The notes beneath the pieces were generated by a model. That model did not search any database, had not been told where the DNA came from, and saw nothing but the letters and a program-made list of their open reading frames with translations. DNA of 53,274 nucleotides from CAYSGX01 sp964518215 (GTDB lineage: Bacteria; Bacteroidota; Bacteroidia; Chitinophagales; CAIOSU01). The stretch's first letter is position 1, and each line of letters begins with the position of its first letter. The position numbers and the translations under genes are program-made. The DNA lies in contig CAZFFP010000016.1 in the NCBI GenBank assembly GCA_964518215.1, positions 1 to 53,274 of the forward strand, read 5' to 3'. Of this stretch, positions 27,522 through 35,923 are shown piece after piece.

Positions 27522-28249
27522 CTTTTTGTTTAGGCATATTAAACAAGCACGGACTCGTAGGATTATCAGATACCCGCATTACTTCGGGCAGCGAAACCAC
27601 TACTTCAAAAAAAGTTTTTACGGTGAATAGAGAGAAGCACTCTTTCTTCATTATGACTTCGGGTTTGCGTTCGGTGCGCGACAAAGCCATCACCTATTTT
27701 TCCGAAGTTATCGAACAACACGACCATAACTTCGACAAGCTATATAAGGCTGCCAACGAGTTTGGCGACCAGGTAAAAAGAGTGGCTAAAGAAGACAAAG
27801 AAAACATTGAAGAGGCGGGGTATTCTTTCAATCTTTATTCCATTATAGGCGGTCAATTGGAAGGTGACTCCGAACCGAAATTGTATTTGCTCTATCCGCA
27901 GGGCAATTGGATTGAAATCAGAAAAGGAACACCTTTTGTCATCATTGGAAATTCAGGAGCAGGCAACCCTGTACTGCGCAGGTCGTTGGTGTATGAAGAG
28001 TCGCTCGACTATGCCATGAAATGCGCTTTTCTGGCTTTTGATGCTACGAAAATTACTGCTAATGATGTGGATTATCCGATAGATACCGTAGTGCTCGAAA
28101 ACAACAGCTATCATATTATTGAACAACGGTTCGAACAAAAAGAGTTAGAGCATATTTCGGCCTTTTGGAACAGCAGAATTAAAGAAGGCATCAGAGAACT
28201 TCCGTCAGAAGTATTAGAAAAAGCATTTCATAAAGAAGCCACCGGGTAA
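27518..28249 (+). CDS. Anbu, proteasome-related Ntn protease
   Basis: A 243-residue protein of the Anbu (ancestral beta subunit) branch of the proteasome/HslV family. The initiator Met is followed by Thr, which becomes the N-terminal nucleophile; Asp17 (counting from that Thr, in LVGLSDTR) and a Lys in SKKVF (30-31) occupy the expected active-site places. SGLRSVRDKAITYFSE and GNSGAGNPVLRRSL further fit the family. It assembles into large oligomers in other species; cellular substrates are unknown. The start overlaps the alpha-E stop by 4 bp and the transglutaminase follows after 5 bp. Confidence 0.9.
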   Translation: MTFCLGILNKHGLVGLSDTRITSGSETTTSKKVFTVNREKHSFFIMTSGLRSVRDKAITYFSEVIEQHDHNFDKLYKAANEFGDQVKRVAKEDKENIEEAGYSFNLYSIIGGQLEGDSEPKLYLLYPQGNWIEIRKGTPFVIIGNSGAGNPVLRRSLVYEESLDYAMKCAFLAFDATKITANDVDYPIDTVVLENNSYHIIEQRFEQKELEHISAFWNSRIKEGIRELPSEVLEKAFHKEATG

Positions 28250-28254
28250 CAAAT

Positions 28255-29106
28255 ATGTCTATCATACTTCAAATCAATCATGTTACCCGCTATCAATACA
28301 GCGCAACGATTCAACTCAACCCCCACGAGTTGTATCTGATACCTCAAAAAAGAACTTATTATAATATCACTCATGCTGAAATTGTTATACTTCCTGCACC
28401 ATCGGGCACTCATGAGCGCATCAACGTGGAGGGCAATTCTTTTTTTCAGGTATGGTTCGATGCGCCAACAAATTATTTTGAAATTCAGGTACAATATGAA
28501 GTAGCCATTAAGCCTTTCAATCCTTTCGGGTTTATTCTTTCATCAGAAATAGTGTTTCCTTTCGATAAGTTTACTTATCCCATCGAATGGAATGATTTGC
28601 TTGCCGTTTATCTCAAAGTCAATGACCATCCGGAGTCTGATAAATTCGTGCGAAACATCATGTCGCAGTCCAAAGACATTGTAAATTTTTTAACCCTTCT
28701 CTTAGCCGAAATTCATCAAAACTGGAATCATGTTGTGAGAATGGAGCCGGGACTATTGCCGCTCGATGAAATTTTTTATCAGCGAAAAGGTTCGTGCAGA
28801 GATTTGTCGTGGATGCTCATGGTGATGCTCAGAAATTTGGGTATAGCCACCCGATTTGTAAGCGGCTATGCATACAATCCGCAAATGGAAGAAGGACACG
28901 AGCTGCACGGTTGGGTCGAAATATTTTTACCAATGGCAGGATGGATTGGCTTAGATCCGAGCTTGGGTTTGTTTACCGACCATCATTATATACCACTCGC
29001 CACCAGTTTCAGTCCCGAATACACACAACCCGTATTTGGCTCTTTTGCAGGAGCAGCAACTTCAGAATTAATGGTAGATATGTCTGTTAAGGAGTTGATA
29101 TTGTAG
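28255..29106 (+). CDS. Transglutaminase-like cysteine protease (Anbu operon)
   Basis: A 283-residue transglutaminase-like protein. The N-terminal beta-sandwich (HVTRYQYSATIQLNPHELYL) and the catalytic core with Cys181 in RKGSCRDLSW, His218 in ELHGWVEIF and Asp234 in GLDPSLG match bacterial members that act as peptidases or amidases. No signal peptide is seen, so it is cytoplasmic like its operon partners. It may cut or transfer the amide bonds that the ATP-grasp enzyme makes. It ends 14 bp before the convergent lipoprotein gene, so the operon must terminate within or after that overlap. Confidence 0.9.
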   Translation: MSIILQINHVTRYQYSATIQLNPHELYLIPQKRTYYNITHAEIVILPAPSGTHERINVEGNSFFQVWFDAPTNYFEIQVQYEVAIKPFNPFGFILSSEIVFPFDKFTYPIEWNDLLAVYLKVNDHPESDKFVRNIMSQSKDIVNFLTLLLAEIHQNWNHVVRMEPGLLPLDEIFYQRKGSCRDLSWMLMVMLRNLGIATRFVSGYAYNPQMEEGHELHGWVEIFLPMAGWIGLDPSLGLFTDHHYIPLATSFSPEYTQPVFGSFAGAATSELMVDMSVKELIL

Positions 29107-29120
29107 GTAAAAAATTCAAA

Positions 29121-29606
29121 TCAAGATTGCTGACTTTCTTTTTTCATCCAGAACAACAATTGAATATTCCTGAGGAAGCAGGCAGTTTCCATTTTTTCTG
29201 AAGGAGTAACTCTTGGGTCAGAGGTTTTTACTTTCAATGCTACTTTATGATTAGTATATGTTGGCGGAACAATAGACTCAGTATTTTGAGAAGCTTGTTG
29301 ATTTTTGATGTAAATCTTCGTGAACAAATATTCATCGCCATCTTTAGAGCGGTAGAAACAAATTCCTGGAACAAAATATTCGGGCTTTGCCACTTGAATT
29401 TTATTTTCCGACAGCGGCTCGAAATGATTGGAAGGACCGGAAGAAATTACGGTGTCTTTCAGAATGCGAAAATTATCGTTGCGCTCAATAGGGTCTATTT
29501 CAAAATTTTCGCTGCGAGGTTGGAAAATACCCAAATTCGGAAGCAACTGGCAGGATGAAATCATCACTACCGACAAGAACAAGAATATTTTTATAAAGGC
29601 TTTCAT
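29121..29606 (-). CDS. Small lipoprotein of unknown function
   Basis: 161 residues. A hydrophobic leader ends in a lipobox-like VVMISSC (Cys19), so the protein is probably lipid-anchored. The mature part (RSENFEIDPIERNDNFRILK, then FVPGICFYRSKDGDEYLFTK) has no recognised domain. It is convergent with the transglutaminase gene at its 3' end. An exact TACCTTTG element lies 8 bases before the ATG, so the transcript would be nearly leaderless. Confidence 0.7.
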   Translation of the reverse strand: MKAFIKIFLFLSVVMISSCQLLPNLGIFQPRSENFEIDPIERNDNFRILKDTVISSGPSNHFEPLSENKIQVAKPEYFVPGICFYRSKDGDEYLFTKIYIKNQQASQNTESIVPPTYTNHKVALKVKTSDPRVTPSEKMETACFLRNIQLLFWMKKESQQS

Positions 29607-29614
29607 GTGAACAG

Positions 29615-29622
29615 CAAAGGTA
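29615..29622 (-). promoter_or_regulatory. Promoter -7 element of the lipoprotein gene
   Basis: TACCTTTG on the minus strand matches TAnnTTTG exactly and sits 8 bases before the ATG at 29606. Its position confirms that start codon and predicts a very short or absent leader. Confidence 0.5.
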
Positions 29623-29779
29623 TAAAATATTTTTTATTTGATAATAATGCGGATTTTCAAAAAAAGTTCATCAGTTTGAATAGAAAAAACCTTTAAGCAA
29701 ACATCTTGCCCGCTTTTCCAAACTTTTTTTCGTTCTTTGCACGAAAGGAAAAAACCGAGCGTTTAGGATAGACTATTTT

Positions 29780-31033
29780 GTGAAATTCTTTCATCAATAT
29801 AAAGAATACTTTGCCTATCTGGGCATGATGATGATTGTGTTCGGGCTTCCCCTGTCGCGAGCCATGATGAGCATCGGCATGATAGTGCTGGTGGTATTGG
29901 CAATACTTCAACCCGATTACACCGAAAAATTCAGGCAGTTTATTAAAACGCCTCCTTTCATTGCCATCATAGCGTTTTATCTCTTGGTAGTGTTGAGCGG
30001 ATTTTGGTCTGAAAATAAAGTGGCGTATCTCAACAGTGTTAGAATTAAACTGCCTTTCGTGTTAATGCCTTTGGCTTTTTACGTTATCACCCCCATCAAA
30101 GAAAAAGGATTTGTGTTGGTGCTGAAAACTTATTTCTGGCTCGTGGTGGTTTCTTGCGCCTGGAGTATGATTCATCTTGTTGTCAATTATAATGAAGTGG
30201 TGCAGAGTTATGTGGTGGGAAGGGTTTTGTTTACGCCTGTTAATCATATTCGCTTCAGCCTGATGTGTGTGATGGCGATTGTGGTAGCTGCATTTTTATT
30301 GAGAGAAAAACATATTACAGGAAAAGCATCGCGCATCATTTACGGAGTGTTTATGGCATTTATTATCGGCTACATTCATATACTTGCCGTGCGCAGCGGT
30401 ATGCTGGCTTTGTATGTGGTTTCGCTCATAATTGTGGTGCAGTATATTTTGCAAACCAAACGCTATTTCGCATTAGTGGTTTTGGCAGCGGCTATGATTA
30501 TTACCCCATTGCTTGCCTATCAGTTTTCAGAAACTTTTCAAACCAAATACCGCTACATGAAATACGAAGTGCAGCACTACATGGTGGGCGACTATACCAT
30601 TATCGGTTCTGACATCAGGCGCATGTTATCTATTCAGAGTGGTATTGCTGTAGGCAACGAAAATATTTTGTTAGGCACAGGTTATGGAGATGTTACCAAT
30701 GAAACCTATAAAAAGTTTGAAGTGCTGTTTCCTGAGCTAACAGATGAAAGTAAAAAACCTCCGCACAATCAATATGTATATACCTATGCCGGTTTGGGCT
30801 TGTTCGGGTTGTTGCTATTTCTCACTTCCGTTTTGCTTCCTTTGTTTTATAAAAAGGCATACAGAAATATGCTCGTGCTCGGAATTTCACTCATTGCCAT
30901 TACTTCTTTCTTTACCGAATATATGCTCGAAACTCAGGTGGGCGTGGCATTTTATACTTTCTTCCTTTTATTGCCGCTTTGCATACATTTGCAAAAGCCC
31001 GCGATAAAACCGGTATCCGACAAAATTTTTTAG
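29780..31033 (+). CDS. O-antigen ligase / polymerase family membrane protein
   Basis: A 417-residue protein with about ten hydrophobic segments, starting at a GTG (KFFHQYKEYFAYLGMMMIVF). A long periplasmic loop between late helices (about 255-325, including IGSDIRRMLSIQSG and PPHNQYVYTYAGLGLFGLL) fits the WaaL/Wzy-C O-antigen ligase family, which joins polymerised glycan to lipid A core or to other acceptors such as proteins. The next gene, a GT2 glycosyltransferase, begins at the base after the stop codon, so the two are co-transcribed. Ligase and polymerase cannot be separated by sequence reading alone. Confidence 0.82.
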   Translation: MKFFHQYKEYFAYLGMMMIVFGLPLSRAMMSIGMIVLVVLAILQPDYTEKFRQFIKTPPFIAIIAFYLLVVLSGFWSENKVAYLNSVRIKLPFVLMPLAFYVITPIKEKGFVLVLKTYFWLVVVSCAWSMIHLVVNYNEVVQSYVVGRVLFTPVNHIRFSLMCVMAIVVAAFLLREKHITGKASRIIYGVFMAFIIGYIHILAVRSGMLALYVVSLIIVVQYILQTKRYFALVVLAAAMIITPLLAYQFSETFQTKYRYMKYEVQHYMVGDYTIIGSDIRRMLSIQSGIAVGNENILLGTGYGDVTNETYKKFEVLFPELTDESKKPPHNQYVYTYAGLGLFGLLLFLTSVLLPLFYKKAYRNMLVLGISLIAITSFFTEYMLETQVGVAFYTFFLLLPLCIHLQKPAIKPVSDKIF

Positions 31034-31801
31034 ATGCAAAAAATTACTGCCATCATTCCCGCGTTCAACGAGCAGGATAATATTTCGGAAGCCATTGCAA
31101 GCGTTTCGTTTGCCGATGAAATATTGGTAGTAGATGCTTTCAGCACCGACCATACGGTTGCCATGGCATCGAAATTTCCTAAAGTTAAAGTGCTGCAACA
31201 CGAATACAAATATTCTGCTGCACAAAAAAACTGGGCAATACCACAAGCACAACAAGAATGGATTTTTTTGCTTGATGCCGATGAAAGAATTTCTGAAGCG
31301 CTGAAAAATGAAATTGTGAAAGCAGTCGAAGACCCTAAGGGTTATGTGGCATTTTGGGTGAAGCGCAGCAATGTGTTTATGGATAAAAAATTGCGTTTCG
31401 TTTGGAAGGGCGATAAAGTGATTCGCCTGTTCAGGCGCGATGATTGCCGCTATGAAGACAAACATGTTCATTCGGAAATTATCACTTCGGGCAAAGTCGG
31501 TTTTCTGAACCATGAACTGCTGCACGATACCTATCGCAACAAAGGCTTGGAAGCATATTTAGAGAAAAACAACCGCTACTCCACTTGGGCTGCCTATGAC
31601 AGATTGAATCAAGTGCAGGAAGTGAATTTTTATCATCTTACCGTAAAACCCTGGGCTGCTTTTATGAAGCGATACTTTGTGCAATTAGGATTTTTAGATG
31701 GTAAACAAGGCTTCATCATTTCTATGTTTGGTGCCTGGGGAGTGTTTATGCGCTATGTGAAAATATGGCGAATGAAGAAAGGTGAAAAGCTGAAAAGGTG
31801 A
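31034..31801 (+). CDS. Family 2 glycosyltransferase, LPS-core type
   Basis: A 255-residue GT-A enzyme resembling the WaaE/KdtX group. It opens with KITAIIPAFNEQDNISEAI, has DAFSTDHT at about 35, the metal-binding DADER (75-79) and the catalytic-face region RRDDCRYEDKHVHSEI (about 134-149). It would transfer a sugar from a nucleotide donor to a lipopolysaccharide core acceptor on the cytoplasmic side of the inner membrane. It directly abuts the O-antigen ligase gene. A hydrophobic, basic C-terminus (VFMRYVKIWRMKKGEKLKR) suggests membrane association. Confidence 0.88.
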   Translation: MQKITAIIPAFNEQDNISEAIASVSFADEILVVDAFSTDHTVAMASKFPKVKVLQHEYKYSAAQKNWAIPQAQQEWIFLLDADERISEALKNEIVKAVEDPKGYVAFWVKRSNVFMDKKLRFVWKGDKVIRLFRRDDCRYEDKHVHSEIITSGKVGFLNHELLHDTYRNKGLEAYLEKNNRYSTWAAYDRLNQVQEVNFYHLTVKPWAAFMKRYFVQLGFLDGKQGFIISMFGAWGVFMRYVKIWRMKKGEKLKR

Positions 31802-31932
31802 ATTTGATTTCGCATTTATGATTTCTTCGATATTCGATGATGCGATATTTGATTTTCGACAGATTAGTTGAAGTTGGAAAGTTATAAGGTTATAAAGTTG
31901 TAAGGTAGAAAGGTAGAAAGTTGAAAATAACA

Positions 31933-31956
31933 ATTGCCGTCTGCTTTAGCTGACGG
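31933..31956. repeat. 24-bp dispersed palindromic repeat, copy 2
   Basis: Identical over 24 bp to 18981-19004, in the same orientation, and also in an intergenic space. Confidence 0.65.
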
Positions 31957-32038
31957 GACAAGAAGTGAGAAGGCTGATTTCAGATTTCTGAGGGCTGAAT
32001 TATTATTTATGATTTCGGATTTATGAATTATGATTTGT

Positions 32039-32058
32039 CCCTACTGCGTAGAGTAGGG
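32039..32058. repeat. Small dispersed hairpin, copy 2
   Basis: CCCTACT pairs with AGTAGGG over the loop GCGTAG. Compared with copy 1 (18883-18902) the outer T-A pair is a C-G pair, so both strands changed together. Confidence 0.6.
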
Positions 32059-32059
32059 G

Positions 32060-32135
32060 TCGAAAATCGAACTGTCGCATATCGCATATCGCATATCGTA
32101 TATCGAAAATCGCACATCGCAAAGTCGCACATCGA
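32060..32135 (+). repeat. Heptanucleotide tandem array up to a start codon
   Basis: About eleven units with period seven beginning TCG: three perfect TCGCATA copies (32075-32095), then TCGTATA, TCGAAAA, TCGCACA, an 8-base TCGCAAAG, TCGCACA and TCGA, which touches the ATG at 32136. The units before 32075 are more degenerate. Confidence 0.7.
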
Positions 32136-33218
32136 ATGAACATCGCACACATATCAACTGTAAAAACCTGGCGCGGAGGCGAACAGCAATTAGCTTATTT
32201 GTTTGAACAACTGCAAAAGAAAAATGAAAAGCAACTTATTGTTTGTTCGGAAGGTAGTGCGCTGCAAAATAAATGTGAGCGGGAAAAATGGAATCATATT
32301 GCTTTACAAAAAAGATGGAACACCGATTTCATCTATGCGTTTCAGTTGTCTAAAATTTTGAAAAAAATAGATGCTGATGTGGTGCATACGCACGATGCCG
32401 CGGCACATACATTAGCACTGATTTCAAAAATAGTTTTTGGCTACAAAGCGAAATTAGTGGTGAGCCGAAGGGTGGATTTTTCCGTAGGGAAAAATATTTT
32501 TTCTTCAGTGAAATATAATCATGCTGCCGTATCGAAAATTATCTGTGTTTCGAACGCCATAAAAAATATAATGCTGCAAAGCGTTCCCGAAAAAAAACTT
32601 GCCGTAGTGCATAGCGGAGTAGATTTGAATAAATTCAAAACTCCTCAAGACATTTTGAGAAAAGAATTGAATATTCCCCATGAAACTTTACTCATCGCAA
32701 ACATTGCCGCGCTTGCTCCACATAAAGACTATTTCACTTTTCTGGAAACCGTAAAAATTCTGAAAGAGCAATATCAACTGAATGCCAAATATTTGATTAT
32801 TGGCGATGGAGCGCTGAAAGAAAAAATTGAGCAAAAAATCATCGAACTGCAATTGCAAAACGATGTATGGCTCACCGGTTTCAGAAACGATATAGCATAC
32901 ATTTTCCCCGAACTCGACTTGCTTTTGTTTACTTCCGAAACGGAAGGCTTGGGCACTACTGTTTTAGACGCGTTCAGTTGCGGAGTACCGGTGGTGGCAA
33001 CCGATGCGGGAGGAGTGGCGGAATTAGTATTGCATGAAAAAACCGGCTTGCTTGCACCCGTGAAAAACTCAGCACAACTTGCTGCACATGTGTGGAGAGT
33101 AGTAACAGATAAGACACTTAAAAACCAACTCACATCAAACGCGAAAAATCATCTGCAATCATTTTCCAAAGAAGCTATGGCAGAGAAAACTTTGAAGGAG
33201 TATTTGGGTTTAAATTGA
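32136..33218 (+). CDS. Family 4 glycosyltransferase
   Basis: A 360-residue GT-B enzyme. The N-terminus MNIAHISTVKTWRGGEQQLA carries the acceptor-domain glycine loop; VHTHDAAAHTLALIS and VVSRRVDF follow. The C-terminal donor domain has AALAPHKDY and the retaining-enzyme signature ETEGLGTTVLDAFSCGVPVV (about 268-287) with two spaced Glu/Asp, then AGGVAELV. It probably adds a sugar to lipopolysaccharide or another surface glycan, in line with the O-antigen ligase and GT2 genes upstream. Its start is fixed by the conserved N-terminus even though a repeat array reaches the ATG. Confidence 0.9.
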   Translation: MNIAHISTVKTWRGGEQQLAYLFEQLQKKNEKQLIVCSEGSALQNKCEREKWNHIALQKRWNTDFIYAFQLSKILKKIDADVVHTHDAAAHTLALISKIVFGYKAKLVVSRRVDFSVGKNIFSSVKYNHAAVSKIICVSNAIKNIMLQSVPEKKLAVVHSGVDLNKFKTPQDILRKELNIPHETLLIANIAALAPHKDYFTFLETVKILKEQYQLNAKYLIIGDGALKEKIEQKIIELQLQNDVWLTGFRNDIAYIFPELDLLLFTSETEGLGTTVLDAFSCGVPVVATDAGGVAELVLHEKTGLLAPVKNSAQLAAHVWRVVTDKTLKNQLTSNAKNHLQSFSKEAMAEKTLKEYLGLN

Positions 33219-33356
33219 TTTTGGTTTCCTGGTCTCTCCAAGCCTTTAATTCCGGTATCATCTTTTGCGTAAAGGTCTCTCGAAAGATGCGAGCGAGTGC
33301 GGTTTCTTTTAATACTTTTGATTTTAAATTGTAGCGGATGCTAATACCAGTAGGAT

Positions 33357-33578
33357 TTATGCTATTCGTTCAAAAAATTCTTTAATTGAAATTATAAAGT
33401 ATTTAGATATTTCACTTAAAGTTGTAAGCGAAATATCTCTTTTTGCTCTCTCAATTCTCGATATATTAATTCCTGTTTCATTATAAATTATTTCTTGGGT
33501 AATATTTCGCTAAGCTCGCAGCACTTTAAGCCTCAAAGCGACTTCCTTCAACAGTTTTTCATTTCTTAATTTTCCCAT
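33357..33578 (-). pseudogene. XRE-type helix-turn-helix regulator with an in-frame stop
   Basis: Reading from the ATG at 33578 the frame encodes MGKLRNEKLLKEVALRLKV LRA, a TAG at 33512-33510, then RNITQEIIYNETGINISR, IERAKRDISLTTLSEISK and YFIISIKEFFERIA before TAA. The 74-codon total and the pattern LR..RNITQE..I..ETGI..SRIE..KRDIS..TL..I..YF fit small Bacteroidota XRE repressors in full, so only one codon is broken. Upstream lies a 14-bp-arm inverted repeat that could have been its operator. A sequencing error is possible; suppression or re-initiation within the gene is less likely. As written, DNA binding should be lost. Confidence 0.7.
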
Positions 33579-33601
33579 ATCGGAAAAATCGGATTAGAAA
33601 A

Positions 33602-33635
33602 TAAAACTTAAAGACAAAATGGTCTTTAAGTTTTA
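33602..33635. promoter_or_regulatory. 14-bp inverted repeat upstream of the XRE remnant
   Basis: TAAAACTTAAAGAC and GTCTTTAAGTTTTA are perfect reverse complements around a 6-base spacer. The repeat starts 24 bp upstream of the XRE remnant start, a usual place for an autoregulatory operator; it could also act as a transcription terminator. Confidence 0.5.
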
Positions 33636-33834
33636 CATTGTTAATATTGTGCGAACGATATTTATTAAAGGGAACTTTTCTCTATTAGGTAGCCTGCGTT
33701 TGTGTTTTCTTCGTAGGTTCAATTTGAGGACATTATATACGCGCTTCACTCTTTTAGGGGTGCTTACACCTGCTTTCATGCCTGAGTTTAACAGTAATAG
33801 TCTTATTGTAGTTTACTTTTAGGCAGTAGAAAAA

Positions 33835-35826
33835 TCAAAATTGTTTGATGAATTTATTACTGCTTCCATCTTCCATTTTGATTAGGTAAATACCCGATGG
33901 AAGCCCTGAGATGTCTAAAGTGTTATTTAATCCTTTGAAAGTTCCTTTTTCTATTAGTATTCCAATCCTGTCAAATAGCGAATACATTGTTCCAATTAAT
34001 TTTCTTTCAATAATAATATTTACTTGATTAGTTGTGGGGTTTGGAAAAACTAATATCCCATTCTTATTACCTGTTTCATTTATTGTCATATTATTATCAA
34101 CTATCAATGTTGCTAAATCGGAAGTGTCGCTGCATGAGCCCGAAGTGATCATGCAACGAAACAATTGGTTATTATTCGACAGGGCAACATTTGAAACGGT
34201 CAAGATTTCGGAATCGGCTCCACTATATTGTCCGGCATTAGAAATATTCTGAAAACCAAAGCCGATATCGGTTTGCCAACGGTAGGCAGCATCTATATCA
34301 TTTGCAACAGCTACAAACTGCGCCTGAGCACCTGATGCCACTGTAACATTAACCGGCTGTGATGAAAATGAAAGTAAGCAGGGTTGAGTTACCAAAAACT
34401 GACCCATCATGCCATCGTCTTCATGAGTGAGAATATGACAATGATACATATACGGCAATGAGTCATTAGTAAAATCTTCAAAGCGCGTAATGAAACGCAC
34501 CACACCGTTTCCTGCCGGCACGTGCACCACATCTTTCCTTCCTCTCATGTTTGCAGGAGGCGCTACGCCATTGATATCCAAAATATAAAACGGAAAGGCA
34601 TGTAAATGAAAAGGATGCCCAATGGGTGTTTGATTTCTTAACTCCCATATTTCAACATTGTCGAGTGAAGTGCTGAAATTAATTACATTCATGTCGAACA
34701 ATGCATTGTTGATATAGAAAGGTCCTTGCAATACATTGCCACCACCCATATTAACGAGCGAAAAAACAAATTGTCTGGTAAGCACAGCCTGATTTATTTG
34801 CCAGGGATTATGATTGATTAGTGCCGTGGGTATGGTTGAAACAGGATTTGCTGTTGGTGCCACCACATTAATTTGCATGATGTTAAAATTGCTGCCGTTG
34901 AGCGGGTTCAAATTGTAATTCGGAATGCTTTGGCCTGCTCCCATGCCTGGCTGACCTGCTCCATAAATGGCATTGGGCAATTCACTGCCATAACTCATCA
35001 AATGAAAACTTTGTCCGGCATCAGGAGCTAAATCAATAATTATTTCAGCTCTTTCTCCCGGAGAGAGCATTAATCGTGTGAGTGCTACCGGAGCTTCAAG
35101 TAAACTGGCATCTCCTGCAATTTGGTAAAAATTTCTGTTTCCTGTGAAGCCAAAATTGTAATAACGTTCAGAAGAACCATTCAACAACCTCATTCTCACT
35201 ACCTGAGCAGGTGCATCAAGATAGGGGTTCATAGTACCATTCACCAAAAGCATACTATCCAAAGCCGAAAGCACCACAATTTGGTTGTTGATATCTAATG
35301 CTTTGGTTTGCACCACCAGCGGAAAATCATCTACACCATAAGTTCTGGGCAGATTAATAGCCGCTTCATCGACATCGCGTGTAATAATGAATCCGGCAAC
35401 ACCCTTTTGAACATGCTCATTGGTGTGATGATGCAAGTGTGGGTGATACCAATGTGTAGAAGCCCAATCTAAAACTTCAAATGAAGGACTCCAAGTGGTT
35501 CCGGGAGGAATAATGATATGAGGACCACCATCATTTTCGGGCGATACATGCATGCCATGCCAATGAATGGTAGTAGGTTCGCCTAATTGATTATTTACGT
35601 TAATAGTAACCTGTTGATGTTTCTGAAAAATGAGCGTTGGACCTAAAATATTTCCGTTGACACCCATAGTGCTTGTTGCAGCACCGGATCGAAAATTTAC
35701 CGAGCCGGTTTGAAGTGTCAGGTCAATAACATTTCCTGACAATGTATCGGGAATAGCCACCGGATTTTGAGCAGATACAAATGCACAATATAGAATGATT
35801 GATAACGCAAGGAGATACTTTTTCAT
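33835..35826 (-). CDS. T9SS-secreted multicopper oxidase
   Basis: 663 residues. A signal peptide (1-19) is followed by a three-cupredoxin multicopper oxidase. Copper ligands are all visible: HWHGMH (88-93), HWYHPHLHHH (125-134), HPFHLH (404-409) and HCHILTHEDDGM (462-473), the last holding the type 1 Cys463 and Met473. An Ig-like domain (about 485-580) and a type A T9SS sorting domain (ILVFPNPTTNQVNI and onward, ending KFIKQF) complete it. It would oxidise metal ions or phenolic substrates with oxygen outside the cell. A His-rich stretch around 125-138 and Met/Gly residues near 288-300 (GAGQPGMGAGQS) are noticeable. It is convergent with the plus-strand GT4 gene, with the XRE remnant between, and 97 bp from rsgA upstream. 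Confidence 0.92.
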   Translation of the reverse strand: MKKYLLALSIILYCAFVSAQNPVAIPDTLSGNVIDLTLQTGSVNFRSGAATSTMGVNGNILGPTLIFQKHQQVTINVNNQLGEPTTIHWHGMHVSPENDGGPHIIIPPGTTWSPSFEVLDWASTHWYHPHLHHHTNEHVQKGVAGFIITRDVDEAAINLPRTYGVDDFPLVVQTKALDINNQIVVLSALDSMLLVNGTMNPYLDAPAQVVRMRLLNGSSERYYNFGFTGNRNFYQIAGDASLLEAPVALTRLMLSPGERAEIIIDLAPDAGQSFHLMSYGSELPNAIYGAGQPGMGAGQSIPNYNLNPLNGSNFNIMQINVVAPTANPVSTIPTALINHNPWQINQAVLTRQFVFSLVNMGGGNVLQGPFYINNALFDMNVINFSTSLDNVEIWELRNQTPIGHPFHLHAFPFYILDINGVAPPANMRGRKDVVHVPAGNGVVRFITRFEDFTNDSLPYMYHCHILTHEDDGMMGQFLVTQPCLLSFSSQPVNVTVASGAQAQFVAVANDIDAAYRWQTDIGFGFQNISNAGQYSGADSEILTVSNVALSNNNQLFRCMITSGSCSDTSDLATLIVDNNMTINETGNKNGILVFPNPTTNQVNIIIERKLIGTMYSLFDRIGILIEKGTFKGLNNTLDISGLPSGIYLIKMEDGSSNKFIKQF

Positions 35827-35923
35827 CAGTAATATTTCTTACAAGATTAATCAGAATAGGACGTATAAAGGGTGATAATAGTCACAAAGTTTTGATAGTA
35901 TAAAAGAGCGAAAACACAAGAGA

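Larger units (their letters stand above)
31802..32135. other. Intergenic region filled with several repeat classes
   Basis: This 334-bp gap combines low-complexity gttataaggtta-type sequence (near 31876, also found near 52060), the 24-bp palindrome, gatttctgagggctga text shared with about 18731, the small hairpin copy 2, and a heptamer array reaching the next start codon. No gene is seen. The promoter of the downstream glycosyltransferase must lie here or it is read from the operon upstream. Confidence 0.6.
33219..33834. other. Intergenic region with a dead regulator and a hairpin
   Basis: 616 bp between the GT4 gene and the convergent multicopper oxidase. It contains the XRE pseudogene (33357-33578) and the inverted repeat at 33602-33635, listed separately. 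A 67-codon plus frame at 33619-33822 begins inside the inverted repeat and has no recognisable content. Two ggtctctc copies (near 33232 and 33273) were seen without meaning. Confidence 0.5.

Noticed and set aside
32060..32135. CRISPR or replication iteron interpretation of the heptamers
   Set aside because: There are no spacers, cas genes or replication initiator nearby, and the units are only 7 bp.
33619..33822. 67-codon plus-strand frame near the XRE remnant
   Set aside because: It starts inside a perfect inverted repeat and has no recognisable content.
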